A stretch of 31,406 nucleotides of DNA. Source: Myxococcota bacterium. Its GTDB lineage: Bacteria > Myxococcota > Polyangia > GCA-2747355 > JAKLHH01. The notes below the pieces were generated by a model. It was not told the DNA's origin. It searched no databases and saw only the letters and a list, made by a program, of their open reading frames with translations. Positions 1 to 8,988 of this stretch are shown here, one piece after another. Where the stretch lies: positions 1 through 31,406 of the forward strand of contig JAKLHH010000003.1 in the NCBI GenBank assembly GCA_022710245.1, given 5' to 3'. Position 1 is the first letter of the stretch, and every line of letters starts with the position of its first letter. A program made the translations under genes and the position numbers.

Positions 1-92
1 CTGAGCGGGTCGCACGAGCCACGCGGCTCTCGCGTCCCCATGCCATCTGACCACGTACGTCACTCGACGAGGGCCAGGCGAGCGCGTACCCT

Positions 93-97
93 GGAGG
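93..97 (+). promoter_or_regulatory. Shine-Dalgarno GGAGG deciding the 103 start
   Basis: GGAGG lies 5 nt before ATG 103. It supports the internal start rather than ATG 40, which would add 21 residues ahead of the signal peptide. Confidence 0.7.
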
Positions 98-102
98 TGA
101 GG

Positions 103-2007
103 ATGACCCGCGCAGCCCTCGTCATTGCCGTGCTCCTCCTCGCCGGTGGCTGCCACTGGCTGGTGTCGCTGCACGCGGGCTCGGTGGACAGCGGCTCCAG
201 CGCGGGTCGTCGCGAGGCCGGCTGGACCGAGGGCGGCGACGGCCCCCCGGGGCCGCGCGCCGAGCAGGGCACCCCGTCGGGCGGGCCCCTCTGCCGGAGC
301 GGCTTCTGCTGGGAGCGCCCCCTGCCCCAGGGGAGCGCGCTGCGCGGCATCGCCAGCCGCGGGACGGACCTGTTCTTCTCGGGCGCTGGCGGCACCATCC
401 TCCGCCGTGACGCGAGCGGCAAGTGGTTCAGCTACGACACCAAGATCAACGACACCATGCACGCGATCTGGCGCACCAGCGGTGACCTGCTGCTCAGCGG
501 CGGCGACGGCGTGCTCCAGCTCCCGGTCGACGCCACGGTCTGGCAGAACAGCTCACCTGCCTTCACCAGCAGCGTGAGCGGCCTCTGGGGTCATGACCAG
601 CAGCTCTGGGCGGCCTGCGGAGACGGCGATCTCTACGTCAGCACCGCGCCGTACGCCGCCTGGAAGCTCCAGACGGCCAGCGGCGGGGGCGACCTCGAGG
701 GTATCGGCGGCAGCGCCTCGGCGGATGGCCTCACGGCGGGCCTCTTCGCCGTCGGGTACAAGGGTTCGGTCCTTCACTCGGCTGGCCTCGGCACCTGGAA
801 GGAGGTCGGCGATTCGACGATGACCTCGAACCTGCAGGCTGTCTGGGCCGCGAGCCCGGTCGAGGGCGTCGTGGTCGGCGACGGCGGGACGATCCTGCGC
901 TGCCAGCCGAGCGGCTGCGTGGCCGAGAAGCTGCAGGCGGGCGTCACGATCAGCGGGGACCTCGAGGCGGTCTGGGGCAACGACGGGTACGTCCTCGCGG
1001 CGGGCGCCAGCGGGCACGTCTACCGGCGCGGCGCCGCCAGCGGCAGCCCATGGTTCGAGGTCGCGCAAGCCCTCAGCGACCGCACCATCGAGGCCATCTG
1101 GGGTCGGAGCGCAGGCGAGGTCTTCCTCGCCGGCTCGGGTGGCATCGTGCTCAGGTATGACGGGAACGGGTTCACGCTCCTCGCCGGCACCCTGCCGGAG
1201 AGCGGCGAGGCCGCGGACGGCACCTCGCTGCGGGACCTCTGGAGCGACAGCACCACGGCCACCGCGGTGGGCGACGAGGGGCTGCTCCTGCGGCGGACCG
1301 GCGGCGCCTGGACGCAGGAGAAGCCTCCCAGCAGCTTCGACCTCCTCGCGGTCTGGGACGGCATCGCGGTCGGGAGCGGCGGCAAGATCGTGCAGCGCGG
1401 CGCGAGCGCCTGGTCGACGATGAGCTCGCCCACCAGCAAGGATCTGCGCGGGGTCTGGCACTCCGGGGGAAAGGGCGTCGCGGTCGGGCTCGGCGGGACG
1501 ATCCTGCACCTGGCGGGCGGGAAATGGAGCCTCCTGACCTCCTCCCTCTCGGCGGCCGATCTGCTCGACGTGCACGGCAGCGGGCCGACGAACGTGGTGG
1601 CCGTGGGCAGCAGCGGGACCATCCTGCGCTGGGACGGGAGCACGTGGCACCAGGAGGGCAAGGGCCTGACCAGCGCGGCCCTGAACGGGGTCTTCGTCGT
1701 CGACAGCAAGCTCGCGTTCGCGGTGGGCAACGGGGTGATGCTCCGCTACCAGGGCGGGAGCTGGGGGGGGCTCGCGCCGCCGGGCTTCGACGAGTCCGCG
1801 GTCCTGACCTCGGTCTGGGCGCGGGGAGAGAAGAGCGTCTGGCTGGCAGGCGAGGACGGCCGCCTCTTTCACTACGACGGCGCGGCGGTCAACGAGGTGC
1901 TCACGGGCTGCGTCGACACCTTCACCGCCGTCGCGGCGGACGGCGCGAGCGGGCTCTACCTCGTCGGCGAGAACGGCAACATCCTGCGCGGGGCCGGCCT
2001 GCAGTAG
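103..2007 (+). CDS. Beta-propeller repeat lipoprotein (14 blades, predicted)
   Basis: Predicted 634-aa envelope lipoprotein. The N-terminus is a short type II signal peptide ending in a lipobox-like LAGGC with the lipidated cysteine at residue 17. The rest is about 14 degenerate repeats of roughly 40 residues. Each has a VW/LW start, a variable loop and a core such as VGxGGTILRxDGxxW, the Ycf48/BNR-like propeller pattern common in myxobacterial lipoproteins. Fourteen repeats would fit two seven-bladed propellers. I chose ATG 103 rather than the upstream ATG at 40 because GGAGG at 93-97 lies 5 nt before it and the signal peptide begins exactly there. It lies 45 bp upstream of a secreted protease on the same strand, so the two are probably co-transcribed. 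No catalytic motif is visible; a binding or scaffold role is inferred. Confidence 0.8.
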   Translation: MTRAALVIAVLLLAGGCHWLVSLHAGSVDSGSSAGRREAGWTEGGDGPPGPRAEQGTPSGGPLCRSGFCWERPLPQGSALRGIASRGTDLFFSGAGGTILRRDASGKWFSYDTKINDTMHAIWRTSGDLLLSGGDGVLQLPVDATVWQNSSPAFTSSVSGLWGHDQQLWAACGDGDLYVSTAPYAAWKLQTASGGGDLEGIGGSASADGLTAGLFAVGYKGSVLHSAGLGTWKEVGDSTMTSNLQAVWAASPVEGVVVGDGGTILRCQPSGCVAEKLQAGVTISGDLEAVWGNDGYVLAAGASGHVYRRGAASGSPWFEVAQALSDRTIEAIWGRSAGEVFLAGSGGIVLRYDGNGFTLLAGTLPESGEAADGTSLRDLWSDSTTATAVGDEGLLLRRTGGAWTQEKPPSSFDLLAVWDGIAVGSGGKIVQRGASAWSTMSSPTSKDLRGVWHSGGKGVAVGLGGTILHLAGGKWSLLTSSLSAADLLDVHGSGPTNVVAVGSSGTILRWDGSTWHQEGKGLTSAALNGVFVVDSKLAFAVGNGVMLRYQGGSWGGLAPPGFDESAVLTSVWARGEKSVWLAGEDGRLFHYDGAAVNEVLTGCVDTFTAVAADGASGLYLVGENGNILRGAGLQ

Positions 2008-2052
2008 GCGCAACGAGGCGACCATCCGCTAAACGATCGCATCGTCTCGCCG

Positions 2053-4230
2053 ATGATCTGGCGGATGCCAGCCACAACCTCCCGGACCTGCCGGCCGCGT
2101 CGCAGGCTGCTGCTCCTCGCCGTCTGCCTGGCCGCCTGCGGCGAGAGCGGCCCCTCCTCCTACGACGATCCCTACTTCGCCTACTCGGCGGCGCGTCCGC
2201 TGCTGCCGGGCCAGTGGAACCTGCAGAACCAGGCGCCCGCCGTGATGGACTTCCCGGCGAGCACCGCGCAGAACGGCAAGGCGCTCGCGGCCGTCACCAT
2301 CCACAACGCGGGCCTCGACGCGCGCATCGTCGACGTCTGGGCCAGGGGCTACACCGGCCAGGGCATCGTCATCGGCGTCCTCGACGACGGCGTCGAGCTC
2401 GATCACCCCGACCTGGCGGTGCGGCGGGACCTCAGCGTCGACATCGACAGCAAGGGGCTGGTCGCGGGAGGCACCGGCGCGCACCTGACGGACACCGACG
2501 GGCACGGGACCTGCGTCGCCGGCGTGGCGGCCGCCATCGGCGGCAACGGGATCGGCATCCGCGGGCTGGCGCCGGGCGCGCAGGTGGCCTCGATCAACGC
2601 CAAGCACAACACCGGCATCGACGACTGGTACGTCCACCCGGTCGGCTACTACTGGCAGGCGGGGCTCGAGTACCAGGACCAGATGGGCTCGGGCGAGCTG
2701 GCGAAGCTCACGGCCCTCACCTCGGCGCCGGTCATCCAGGTGAAGAACTCGAGCACCAAGACCATCCTCTTCGACGCGCCGGAGACCTACGGCGAGGTCT
2801 ACAGCGCCATCGCTCGCACGGCGGCGAGCGGCGTCATCACCACGCTCGCGGCGGGCAACATGCGGCGCACGCGCCAGCAGGAGGCCAACACCAACTTCGA
2901 GAACGCCAGCCCCTACGTGCTCAACGTGGCCGCCGTCGGCAGCAACGGCCAGGTCGCGCGCTACAGCAACTTCGGGGCGTCGGTCTTCGTCGCCACGCTG
3001 AGCGAGAGCTCCTACTGGAACCTCGCCGGCGTCAAGGGCGACACCGTCTACGCCGACGGCCTCGGCGTCTACGCGACCGATCGCCGGACGCGCCGCGGCA
3101 ACAACTACGACGGGAACACGAGCTCGGTCTTCCTGCCGGACCTCGACGACCTCGACTACACGGCGCAGTTCGACGGGACCTCGGCGGCCGCGCCGACGCT
3201 GGCCGGCATGATGGCCGTGCTCAAGCAGGCGAACCCGGGCGCTGACGTCCGCATGGCCAAGCACCTCCTCGCGCGCACCTGCCGCGTGGTCGACGAGGGC
3301 GATCAGTCGGCCGCGTCGACCTGGACGGTCGGCGGCGTGAAGCACACCGGGTGGCAGACCAACGCGGCGGGCCTGCGCTTCAACCCGAGCTACGGGTTCG
3401 GGCTGCCCGACGTGACCGCGCTGGCCCTGCTCGCGCGGCGGACCGCCTACGTCACCGCCGAGACCTTCCACACCACGGGCGCGCTCGAGGTGGCGAGCGA
3501 GCGGCAGACCATCGCCGCCGGAGACGCGGCCGGCCAGACGGTGAGCGTCGACGTGAGCGTGCCGGCAGCCGCGAAGCAGGCGCTGGAGAGCGTCGAGGTG
3601 CTGCTCGAGGTGACGGGCGGCGACCGCGACGAGTGGGAGATCGTGCTGAGCAAGGGCAAGACCTCGAGCCGCCTCTGGGCTCCCTCGAGCGAGCTGCCCA
3701 ACCCGGCGAACCCGCTCCTCGGAGACCCGCACCCCGAGCAGGGGCTCAAGCGGCTGGTCCTCACGCATGCGTTCTTCGGCGAGGACCCCGACGGCACCTG
3801 GACGCTGACCGTCTCCAACCCCGCCGGCAAGGCGGCCGCGAGCTTCAAGCGCTGGGGGCTCGTGCTGCACCTGGGCGCGCTCGTCCTCGAGCAGCCGGGC
3901 ACCACGATCACCCTCGAGCGTGACCTCACCGTCTCGGGGCTGGGCCTGCGGCAGCCGGGGTCGGTGCTGGTGGTGCCGGCAGGGCGCACGCTGCGCGTGG
4001 CGAGCGACCTCCATCTCAGCGGCGGAGCGCTGCAGGTGCACGGCACGCTCGGCCGCGCGAGCACCATCCGGGTGAGCCGCTACGACCTCGCGCTGACGCA
4101 GGTCACCGAGGAGCTCGCCTACCAGCGCGGCGCGCGCGCCGAGGTCACCGGGGGGACGCTCGGTGGGTCGGGGACGATCGATCTACCAGCGGGGAGCGAC
4201 GGGCGGGGCGGGGTCTTCAGGGCGCCGTGA
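2053..4230 (+). CDS. Subtilisin/kexin-like S8 serine protease lipoprotein with P domain
   Basis: Predicted surface or periplasmic endopeptidase of family S8, 725 aa, closest in layout to proprotein convertases. The lipobox LAAC puts the lipid on Cys29. The catalytic triad is visible: Asp111 in GVLDDGVELDHPD, His151 in TDGHGTCVAG and Ser377 in DGTSAAAP, with oxyanion Asn269 in LAAGN. Residues about 495-608 form a P/homoB domain with GTWTLTVSNP and a closing WGLVLHLG. Residues 610-725 are a Thr/Gly/Val-rich tail with short beta-strand repeats (DLTVSGLGL, DLHLSGGALQV) resembling a beta-helix. ATG 2053 and ATG 2065 are both possible starts, and neither has a good ribosome site. There is no long propeptide between Cys29 and the protease domain, only about 70 residues. 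It follows the propeller lipoprotein by 45 bp. Family call is firm; substrate unknown. Confidence 0.92.
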   Translation: MIWRMPATTSRTCRPRRRLLLLAVCLAACGESGPSSYDDPYFAYSAARPLLPGQWNLQNQAPAVMDFPASTAQNGKALAAVTIHNAGLDARIVDVWARGYTGQGIVIGVLDDGVELDHPDLAVRRDLSVDIDSKGLVAGGTGAHLTDTDGHGTCVAGVAAAIGGNGIGIRGLAPGAQVASINAKHNTGIDDWYVHPVGYYWQAGLEYQDQMGSGELAKLTALTSAPVIQVKNSSTKTILFDAPETYGEVYSAIARTAASGVITTLAAGNMRRTRQQEANTNFENASPYVLNVAAVGSNGQVARYSNFGASVFVATLSESSYWNLAGVKGDTVYADGLGVYATDRRTRRGNNYDGNTSSVFLPDLDDLDYTAQFDGTSAAAPTLAGMMAVLKQANPGADVRMAKHLLARTCRVVDEGDQSAASTWTVGGVKHTGWQTNAAGLRFNPSYGFGLPDVTALALLARRTAYVTAETFHTTGALEVASERQTIAAGDAAGQTVSVDVSVPAAAKQALESVEVLLEVTGGDRDEWEIVLSKGKTSSRLWAPSSELPNPANPLLGDPHPEQGLKRLVLTHAFFGEDPDGTWTLTVSNPAGKAAASFKRWGLVLHLGALVLEQPGTTITLERDLTVSGLGLRQPGSVLVVPAGRTLRVASDLHLSGGALQVHGTLGRASTIRVSRYDLALTQVTEELAYQRGARAEVTGGTLGGSGTIDLPAGSDGRGGVFRAP

Positions 4231-4233
4231 GGC

Positions 4234-4530
4234 TCAGCGGTAGGTCGGCTGATACGGCTTCTTCGAGAGGTCCCTCGCCGTATAGGTGTTCACGCCGCCG
4301 CTCCTGCCGAGGTTCGAATAGATCCCCCGGGAGTAGGAGCTCGGCAGGCCCATGGTCTTCGACCAGCTCTGGATGTACCCGGCGCGATCCGCCGGGTGGA
4401 TGCTCTGGGCCGACCGGACGATCTCGGCGAACTTCTGCTCGTTCGTGCGCTGCGGCGGCTGCTGAGGTGCGGCGAAGGCGGCTCCGGCGAGTCCCAGACA
4501 AACACAGAGGGCTGTGATCAGTTTTCTCAT
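4234..4530 (-). CDS. Small secreted protein, unrecognised
   Basis: 98-aa protein with a clear Sec signal peptide (MRKLITALCVCLGLAGAAFA, cleavage before APQQPP). The mature part is about 78 residues, basic and Ser/Tyr-rich near the C-terminus (SSYSRGIYSNLGRSGG), with no cysteine and no motif I recognise. AGGAG at 4538-4542 sits 7 nt before the ATG, which fixes the start. It is convergent with the S8 protease gene and the two stop codons are only 3 bp apart, so no separate terminator fits between them. Other frames overlapping it lack a ribosome site and a signal peptide. Function unknown; secretion is the only confident inference. Confidence 0.75.
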   Translation of the reverse strand: MRKLITALCVCLGLAGAAFAAPQQPPQRTNEQKFAEIVRSAQSIHPADRAGYIQSWSKTMGLPSSYSRGIYSNLGRSGGVNTYTARDLSKKPYQPTYR

Positions 4531-4651
4531 TTGGGTTCTCCTGCCGCTCCCCTAACGCAAGCGCCTTGCCAGTCGAGGCGGCCCATCATCCACGAGAATC
4601 CTTGCTCAATCTGCGGTGGGACAGATGTCGTGGGGGCTCGAGCGGCCTCTG

Positions 4652-7600
4652 CTACGTCGTGCCCGTGCTGCACTCCTGATCGCACTCCTGATCGCGGGCC
4701 GCCGCCCGCGGCGCCGAGGGCGAGAGGATGCCGTAGAGCACCGGCACCACGAAGAGCGTCAGCACCGTCGAGCTGAAGAGCCCCCACACGATCACGGTGG
4801 CCAGCGGCCGCTGCACGTCGGAGCCGAGACCCGTCGCCATCGAGGCGGGGAGCAGCCCGAGGATGGCCACGATGCCGGCCACCAGGATGGCGCGCAGCCG
4901 CTGCAGCGCCCCCGCCACGATCGCGTCCCAGAACGCGAGCCCCGCCTCGCGCATGGCCTGGATGCCGCGGACCATCAGCACGCCGTTCATGATCGAGATG
5001 CCGAAGAGCGCCGCGAAGCCGATGCCGGTCGAGGCGTTCATGTGCATCCCCCGCGCGTGGAGCGCCAGGATCCCGCCGACGCACGCGAAGGGGATGCCGG
5101 CGAGGACCAGGGCGGCGCAGCGCAAGGAGCCGAAGGTCGTCCAGAGGAGGAGGAAGATGATCAGCACCGTCGCCGGGATGAGCAGCCCGAAGTGCTTGCC
5201 GGCTCGCTCCAGGTTCTCGAACATCCCCATCCAGGCGACCCGGTAGCCCGCGGGCACGCTCTTGCCGAGCTCGGCCTCGAAGCGCCGCTGCGCCTCCTTG
5301 ACGAAGCCGCTCGCGTCGCGGCCCACGATGTCGCAGCGCGCGGTGAGGAGGCGGCGCCCGTTCTCCCGCGCGATCAGCGTCTGCCCGTCGGCGACCTCGA
5401 TCCGCGCCACCTGGGCGAGCGGCACCGGCTGCCCCTCGGGGGTGTGCAGGAGCACCCGACCGATCGCCTGTGGCGAGGCGACCACCGCGCGGTCGAGCTT
5501 GACCACGATGTCGAAGCGCCGGTCCCCCTCGTAGAGCTTCGCGACCGGCTGCCCGCCGAGGGCGACGTCGATCATGCGGGTGACGTCCTCGATCCGCACG
5601 TTGTAGCGCGCGCAGCGCTGGCGGTCGGGGACGATCTGGAGCTGCGCCTGCGGTCCCTCCTGCTCCAGGTTCACGTCGCGCGCGCCGGGGACGCGGCGCA
5701 GGAGCTCGAGGGTCCGGCGCCCGAGCGAGAGGAGCACCTCCGAGTCAGGACCGGAGAACTGCACCGCCAGGTTCGCCGAGGTGCCGTTCGTGTCCTGGGT
5801 GACCATGTCGATGATCGGCTGGGTGAAGACGAAGCGCGTCGTCGGGAACTCCCGCCTCAGCCTGCTCCCCAGCGTCTCGACCAGCTCCTGCTTGGAGGCG
5901 AAGCGGCGCCACTCGCGCTGGGGCTTCAGGCCCACCATCATCTCGATGCGGCTCGGCGGGAACGGCTCGGTCCAGGCCTCGGTGCGTCCCACCTGCGCGG
6001 AGACGAACCTCACCTCCGGGAGCTCGAGCGCGAGGTGGCGGATCTGGCGGCCGAAGGCGGCGGTCTGCTGCAGCGAGGTCCCCTCGGGGAAGCTCGCCTT
6101 CACCCAGATCGGCCCCTCGTCGAGGTAGGGCAGGAACTCGGCGCCGAGGCGGGGCACCACGCGGAGCGCGACCACGGCGAGGACGCAGACCACTCCGGTC
6201 ACGACCAGCCAGCGGTGCGCGAGGAGCGTGCGCAGCGTGCTCGCGTAGCCGGCGCGGAGGCGCGCGGCGAGGCGGCCCTCACGGTCCTCGTAGCCTCGCC
6301 GGAAGAGGAAGGTCGCGAGGACGGGGACCACGAACAGCGCGAAGAGGAGCGCGCCGCCGAGCGCGTAGACCATGGTGAGCGCCATCGGCCGGAACAGCAG
6401 GCCCTCGATGCTGGTCAGCGCGAGGAGCGGCAGGTAGGCGGCGATCACCATCAGCATGGAGAAGAACACGGGCCGCTCCACCTCGCGGGCCGCCGCGAGG
6501 ACCACGCGGAGCACGTCAGGGCGTCCCTGCCGGCTCGCCTCGGCCAGCCGCCGGGCGATGTTCTCCCCGATGATCACCGAGCCGTCGACGATGATGCCGA
6601 AGTCGATGGCGCCCACCGAGAGGAGGCCGATGGGGATGTCGGTGAGCCACATCAGCACCAGCGCGAAGAGGAGCGCGAAGGGGATGGTGACGGCGACCAG
6701 CGCGGCCATCGCCGGGCGTCCGAGGAAGAGGAGGAGGACGAGGACGACCAGGGTGATGCCGAGGGAGACGCTGTGCGCCACCGTGCCGAGCGTGCTGTCG
6801 ACCAGGTGCTGGCGATCGTAGAAGGGGACGACGCGCACCCCGCGCGGGAGCTCGGTCTGGTTGAGCTCGTCGATCGCCTCGCGCACCCCGACCAGCACGC
6901 GCGAGGGGTTCTCGCCGCGGCGCAGCAGCACGATCCCCTCGACGGACTGGTCGGTGCGGTCCTTGGCGTAGATGCTCGAGGGGGTCATCGCGCCCTCGCC
7001 GACGGTGGCCACGTCCTTCAGGTAGACCGGCGTGCCGGCGACAGACTTGACGAAGGTGCTCTCGAGCTGCCGCACGCTCTCCAGGAGCCCGGCGCTGCGG
7101 ATGACGAGCGACATGCTGCCGCGCGGCAGCACGCTGCCGCCGGCCGCGGCGTTGTTGGCCTGGATCGCCTTGATCAGGTCGTCGAGGGTGAGGCCGTAGC
7201 GATCGAGCTGCCCGGGCTGGAAGGTGACCGCGACCTGCTTCGCCAGGCCGCCGAAGTTCGAGACGTCGGCCACGCCGGGCACCCGGAGCAGCCGCGGGAT
7301 GATCACCCACTCGTTGAGGGTGCGCCGCTCCATCAGGTCGGTGGTCCCGTCCGAGACGAGCTCGTAGCGGAGGATCTCGCCGCAGGGTGAGGCGATCGGC
7401 GCCAGGTCGGGCTTCACCCCCTCGGGGAGCTCGAGCCCGGCGAGCTTCTCCTGGACCCGCTGCCGCGCCCAGTAGGTCTCGGTCCCCTCCTCGAAGAGGA
7501 GCTGCACCAGCGAGAGGCCGAAGATGGTCTGCGAGCGCACCGTCTCCACGCGGGGGACGTTGCGCATGGCGATCTCGACGGGGACCGTCACCTGCCGCTC

Positions 7601-7783
7601 GACCTCCTCGGGCGCGCGGCCGGCGTAGGGCGTCACCACCCAGACCGCCTGCGCGGCGATGTCCGGGTAGGCGTCGATGGGGAGCCGCAGGTAGGCGAGG
7701 GCGCCCAGGCCGACCACGCCCAGCGCGCCGATCAGCACCAGCCAGCGCCGGCGGAGCGCCCGCTCGATCAGCCGGCCGATCAT
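4652..7783 (-). CDS. Heavy-metal RND efflux pump, CzcA/CusA family
   Basis: Inner-membrane resistance-nodulation-division pump, 1043 aa, the usual length for the heavy-metal (HME) branch. It would use the proton gradient to drive metal ions through the adaptor and outer-membrane channel encoded just upstream. TM1 is at residues 13-31. The TM4 signature AIDFGIIVDGSVIIGEN carries Asp394, Asp400 and Glu407 with the same spacing as CzcA Asp402/Asp408/Glu415. This points to a divalent-cation type (Zn/Co/Cd/Ni) rather than a Cu/Ag CusA type, whose motif lacks the first Asp. The residue before Glu407 is Gly where Val or Met is usual. The C-terminal tail ends DQECDQECSTGTT, produced by a 12-bp duplication. 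The start overlaps the adaptor stop as ATGA. The exact metal cannot be read from sequence. Confidence 0.95.
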   Translation of the reverse strand: MIGRLIERALRRRWLVLIGALGVVGLGALAYLRLPIDAYPDIAAQAVWVVTPYAGRAPEEVERQVTVPVEIAMRNVPRVETVRSQTIFGLSLVQLLFEEGTETYWARQRVQEKLAGLELPEGVKPDLAPIASPCGEILRYELVSDGTTDLMERRTLNEWVIIPRLLRVPGVADVSNFGGLAKQVAVTFQPGQLDRYGLTLDDLIKAIQANNAAAGGSVLPRGSMSLVIRSAGLLESVRQLESTFVKSVAGTPVYLKDVATVGEGAMTPSSIYAKDRTDQSVEGIVLLRRGENPSRVLVGVREAIDELNQTELPRGVRVVPFYDRQHLVDSTLGTVAHSVSLGITLVVLVLLLFLGRPAMAALVAVTIPFALLFALVLMWLTDIPIGLLSVGAIDFGIIVDGSVIIGENIARRLAEASRQGRPDVLRVVLAAAREVERPVFFSMLMVIAAYLPLLALTSIEGLLFRPMALTMVYALGGALLFALFVVPVLATFLFRRGYEDREGRLAARLRAGYASTLRTLLAHRWLVVTGVVCVLAVVALRVVPRLGAEFLPYLDEGPIWVKASFPEGTSLQQTAAFGRQIRHLALELPEVRFVSAQVGRTEAWTEPFPPSRIEMMVGLKPQREWRRFASKQELVETLGSRLRREFPTTRFVFTQPIIDMVTQDTNGTSANLAVQFSGPDSEVLLSLGRRTLELLRRVPGARDVNLEQEGPQAQLQIVPDRQRCARYNVRIEDVTRMIDVALGGQPVAKLYEGDRRFDIVVKLDRAVVASPQAIGRVLLHTPEGQPVPLAQVARIEVADGQTLIARENGRRLLTARCDIVGRDASGFVKEAQRRFEAELGKSVPAGYRVAWMGMFENLERAGKHFGLLIPATVLIIFLLLWTTFGSLRCAALVLAGIPFACVGGILALHARGMHMNASTGIGFAALFGISIMNGVLMVRGIQAMREAGLAFWDAIVAGALQRLRAILVAGIVAILGLLPASMATGLGSDVQRPLATVIVWGLFSSTVLTLFVVPVLYGILSPSAPRAAARDQECDQECSTGTT
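4671..4694. repeat. 12-bp perfect tandem duplication in RND C-terminus
   Basis: CACTCCTGATCG occurs twice in tandem (4671-4682 and 4683-4694). On the minus strand it encodes DQEC twice near the end of the RND pump, giving a Cys-x3-Cys pair at residues 1034 and 1038. Confidence 0.9.
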
Positions 7784-8988
7784 GAGCCGCTCGCGCCGGG
7801 CGGTGCGAGCCGCTGCAGCGCCTCCACGATGAAGGGCTTGAGCAGGATGGCGCCCTCGCCGAGCACCCGGTCGCCGGCGCGCAGCCCGGCGAGGACCTCC
7901 ACCTCGCCGCCGCGCGGCTCGCCGACCTGCACCGGGCTGACGCGGAAGGCGCTGCCCTCGCGGACCAGCACGTAGTCACCACGGCCGACGTGGATCACCC
8001 CGGCGAGCGGGACCAGGAGCGCCTGGCGCGAGTCGGTGCCCAGGCCGATGTCGGCGAACATGCCGGGGCGGAGGAGGTCGCTCGGGTCGTCGATGGTGAA
8101 GAGCACGCGGAGGGAGCGCCGCTCCTTCGAGAGCACCGGGGCGATGGCGCGCACCGTGCCGGCGAAGGGCTTGCCGCCGAGCCCGACGAAGAGCGCCTCG
8201 CAGGCCTGCCCCAGCTTGACCCGGGTGAGCAGCGCCTCGGGCACGTCGGCGACGACCACGTCGATCTCGCCCTCGGACTGGCGGAGCAGGTCGGGATCGA
8301 GCCCCGCCTGCTGCAGCTGGCGGGCGAGCGCCGCCTCGGTGCGCTGAGCGAGGCGCAGCGCGGTCTCCGCCTCGTGGACGTCCTTGCGGCCCTGGATCTG
8401 GGCCTGCAGGTGCTCGGTCTGCGCGGCGGCGAGGTCCTTCTCGGTGTCGGTGCCTGCCTCGACCAGCTTCCTCAGGCGCGTGACCAGCGCGCCCTGGGCG
8501 CGGACCCGGTTCTCGGCGAGCTGGCGGATGGTGTCGAGCTGGCGGCGCGAGAAGGTGATGTCGGCGAGCGCCTTCTGCCAGTCGGTGTGGGCCGTCAGGA
8601 GCTCGGGGGAGTTGAACTGCCAGGCCCTGCCGCCCGTCCTCGTCGGGCGCAGGCTGGCGACGACGGTGCCCGTCACGGTCACCACCGGCGCGGCGATGGC
8701 GGTGCTCCGGGCCGCGACCTGCTGCAGCTTCTGCTCGAGGGGAGAGCCGGGCTGGATCTGGATGCGGCCGGTCGCGGTCAGGTGCACCGTCGTCTCCGGC
8801 GAGGGGGAGGGCCCGGCGGTCTCCCCCTTGCGCGCGGGCCAGAGGAGATAGACGAGCATCGCCGTGGTGACGGCCAGGCAGAGGAAGAACTGGATCCGCG
8901 CCAGGCGGCCCGTCCGGGGCGGCTCGGCGTCGGAGGCGGGGAGAGGGCGCGAGGCCTCGGCCTCGACCTTCGGGAACGTGTCGATCAT
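7780..8988 (-). CDS. Periplasmic adaptor (membrane fusion protein) of heavy-metal RND system
   Basis: 402-aa adaptor of the HlyD/CzcB/CusB type, bridging the RND pump and the TolC-like channel across the periplasm. A single N-terminal anchor is at residues about 31-49 (IQFFLCLAVTTAMLVYLLW), with no lipobox. A long alpha-helical hairpin rich in Ala/Gln/Arg follows at about 135-235, then beta-barrel/lipoyl-type strands (RPGMFADIGLG, VLVREGSAFRVSPVQVG, VEVLAGLRAGDRVLGEGAILLKP) typical of the family. ATG 8988 overlaps the TGA of the outer-membrane factor gene by ATGA, with AAGGTGA upstream as ribosome site. Its own TGA overlaps the ATG of the pump in the same way. Such coupling suits subunits made in fixed ratio. 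It has no His/Met-rich N-terminal metal site of the kind seen in some CusB/CzcB proteins. Confidence 0.93.
   Translation of the reverse strand: MIDTFPKVEAEASRPLPASDAEPPRTGRLARIQFFLCLAVTTAMLVYLLWPARKGETAGPSPSPETTVHLTATGRIQIQPGSPLEQKLQQVAARSTAIAAPVVTVTGTVVASLRPTRTGGRAWQFNSPELLTAHTDWQKALADITFSRRQLDTIRQLAENRVRAQGALVTRLRKLVEAGTDTEKDLAAAQTEHLQAQIQGRKDVHEAETALRLAQRTEAALARQLQQAGLDPDLLRQSEGEIDVVVADVPEALLTRVKLGQACEALFVGLGGKPFAGTVRAIAPVLSKERRSLRVLFTIDDPSDLLRPGMFADIGLGTDSRQALLVPLAGVIHVGRGDYVLVREGSAFRVSPVQVGEPRGGEVEVLAGLRAGDRVLGEGAILLKPFIVEALQRLAPPGASGS

Noticed and set aside
40..102. Start of the propeller lipoprotein at ATG 40
   Set aside because: It would place 21 mostly basic residues before the signal peptide; GGAGG at 93-97 points to ATG 103.
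4616..7390. Long plus-strand open frame (924 codons) antisense to the RND pump
   Set aside because: Composition is Arg/His/Glu/Asp/Ala-rich with no domain, as expected for a frame opposite a GC-rich gene. The minus strand carries a complete, motif-verified RND pump.
4652..7783. Calling the pump CusA (Cu/Ag)
   Set aside because: The TM4 motif has the DFG...D...EN arrangement of divalent-metal pumps and the operon shows no CusF-like or Met-rich protein. The metal is left unassigned.
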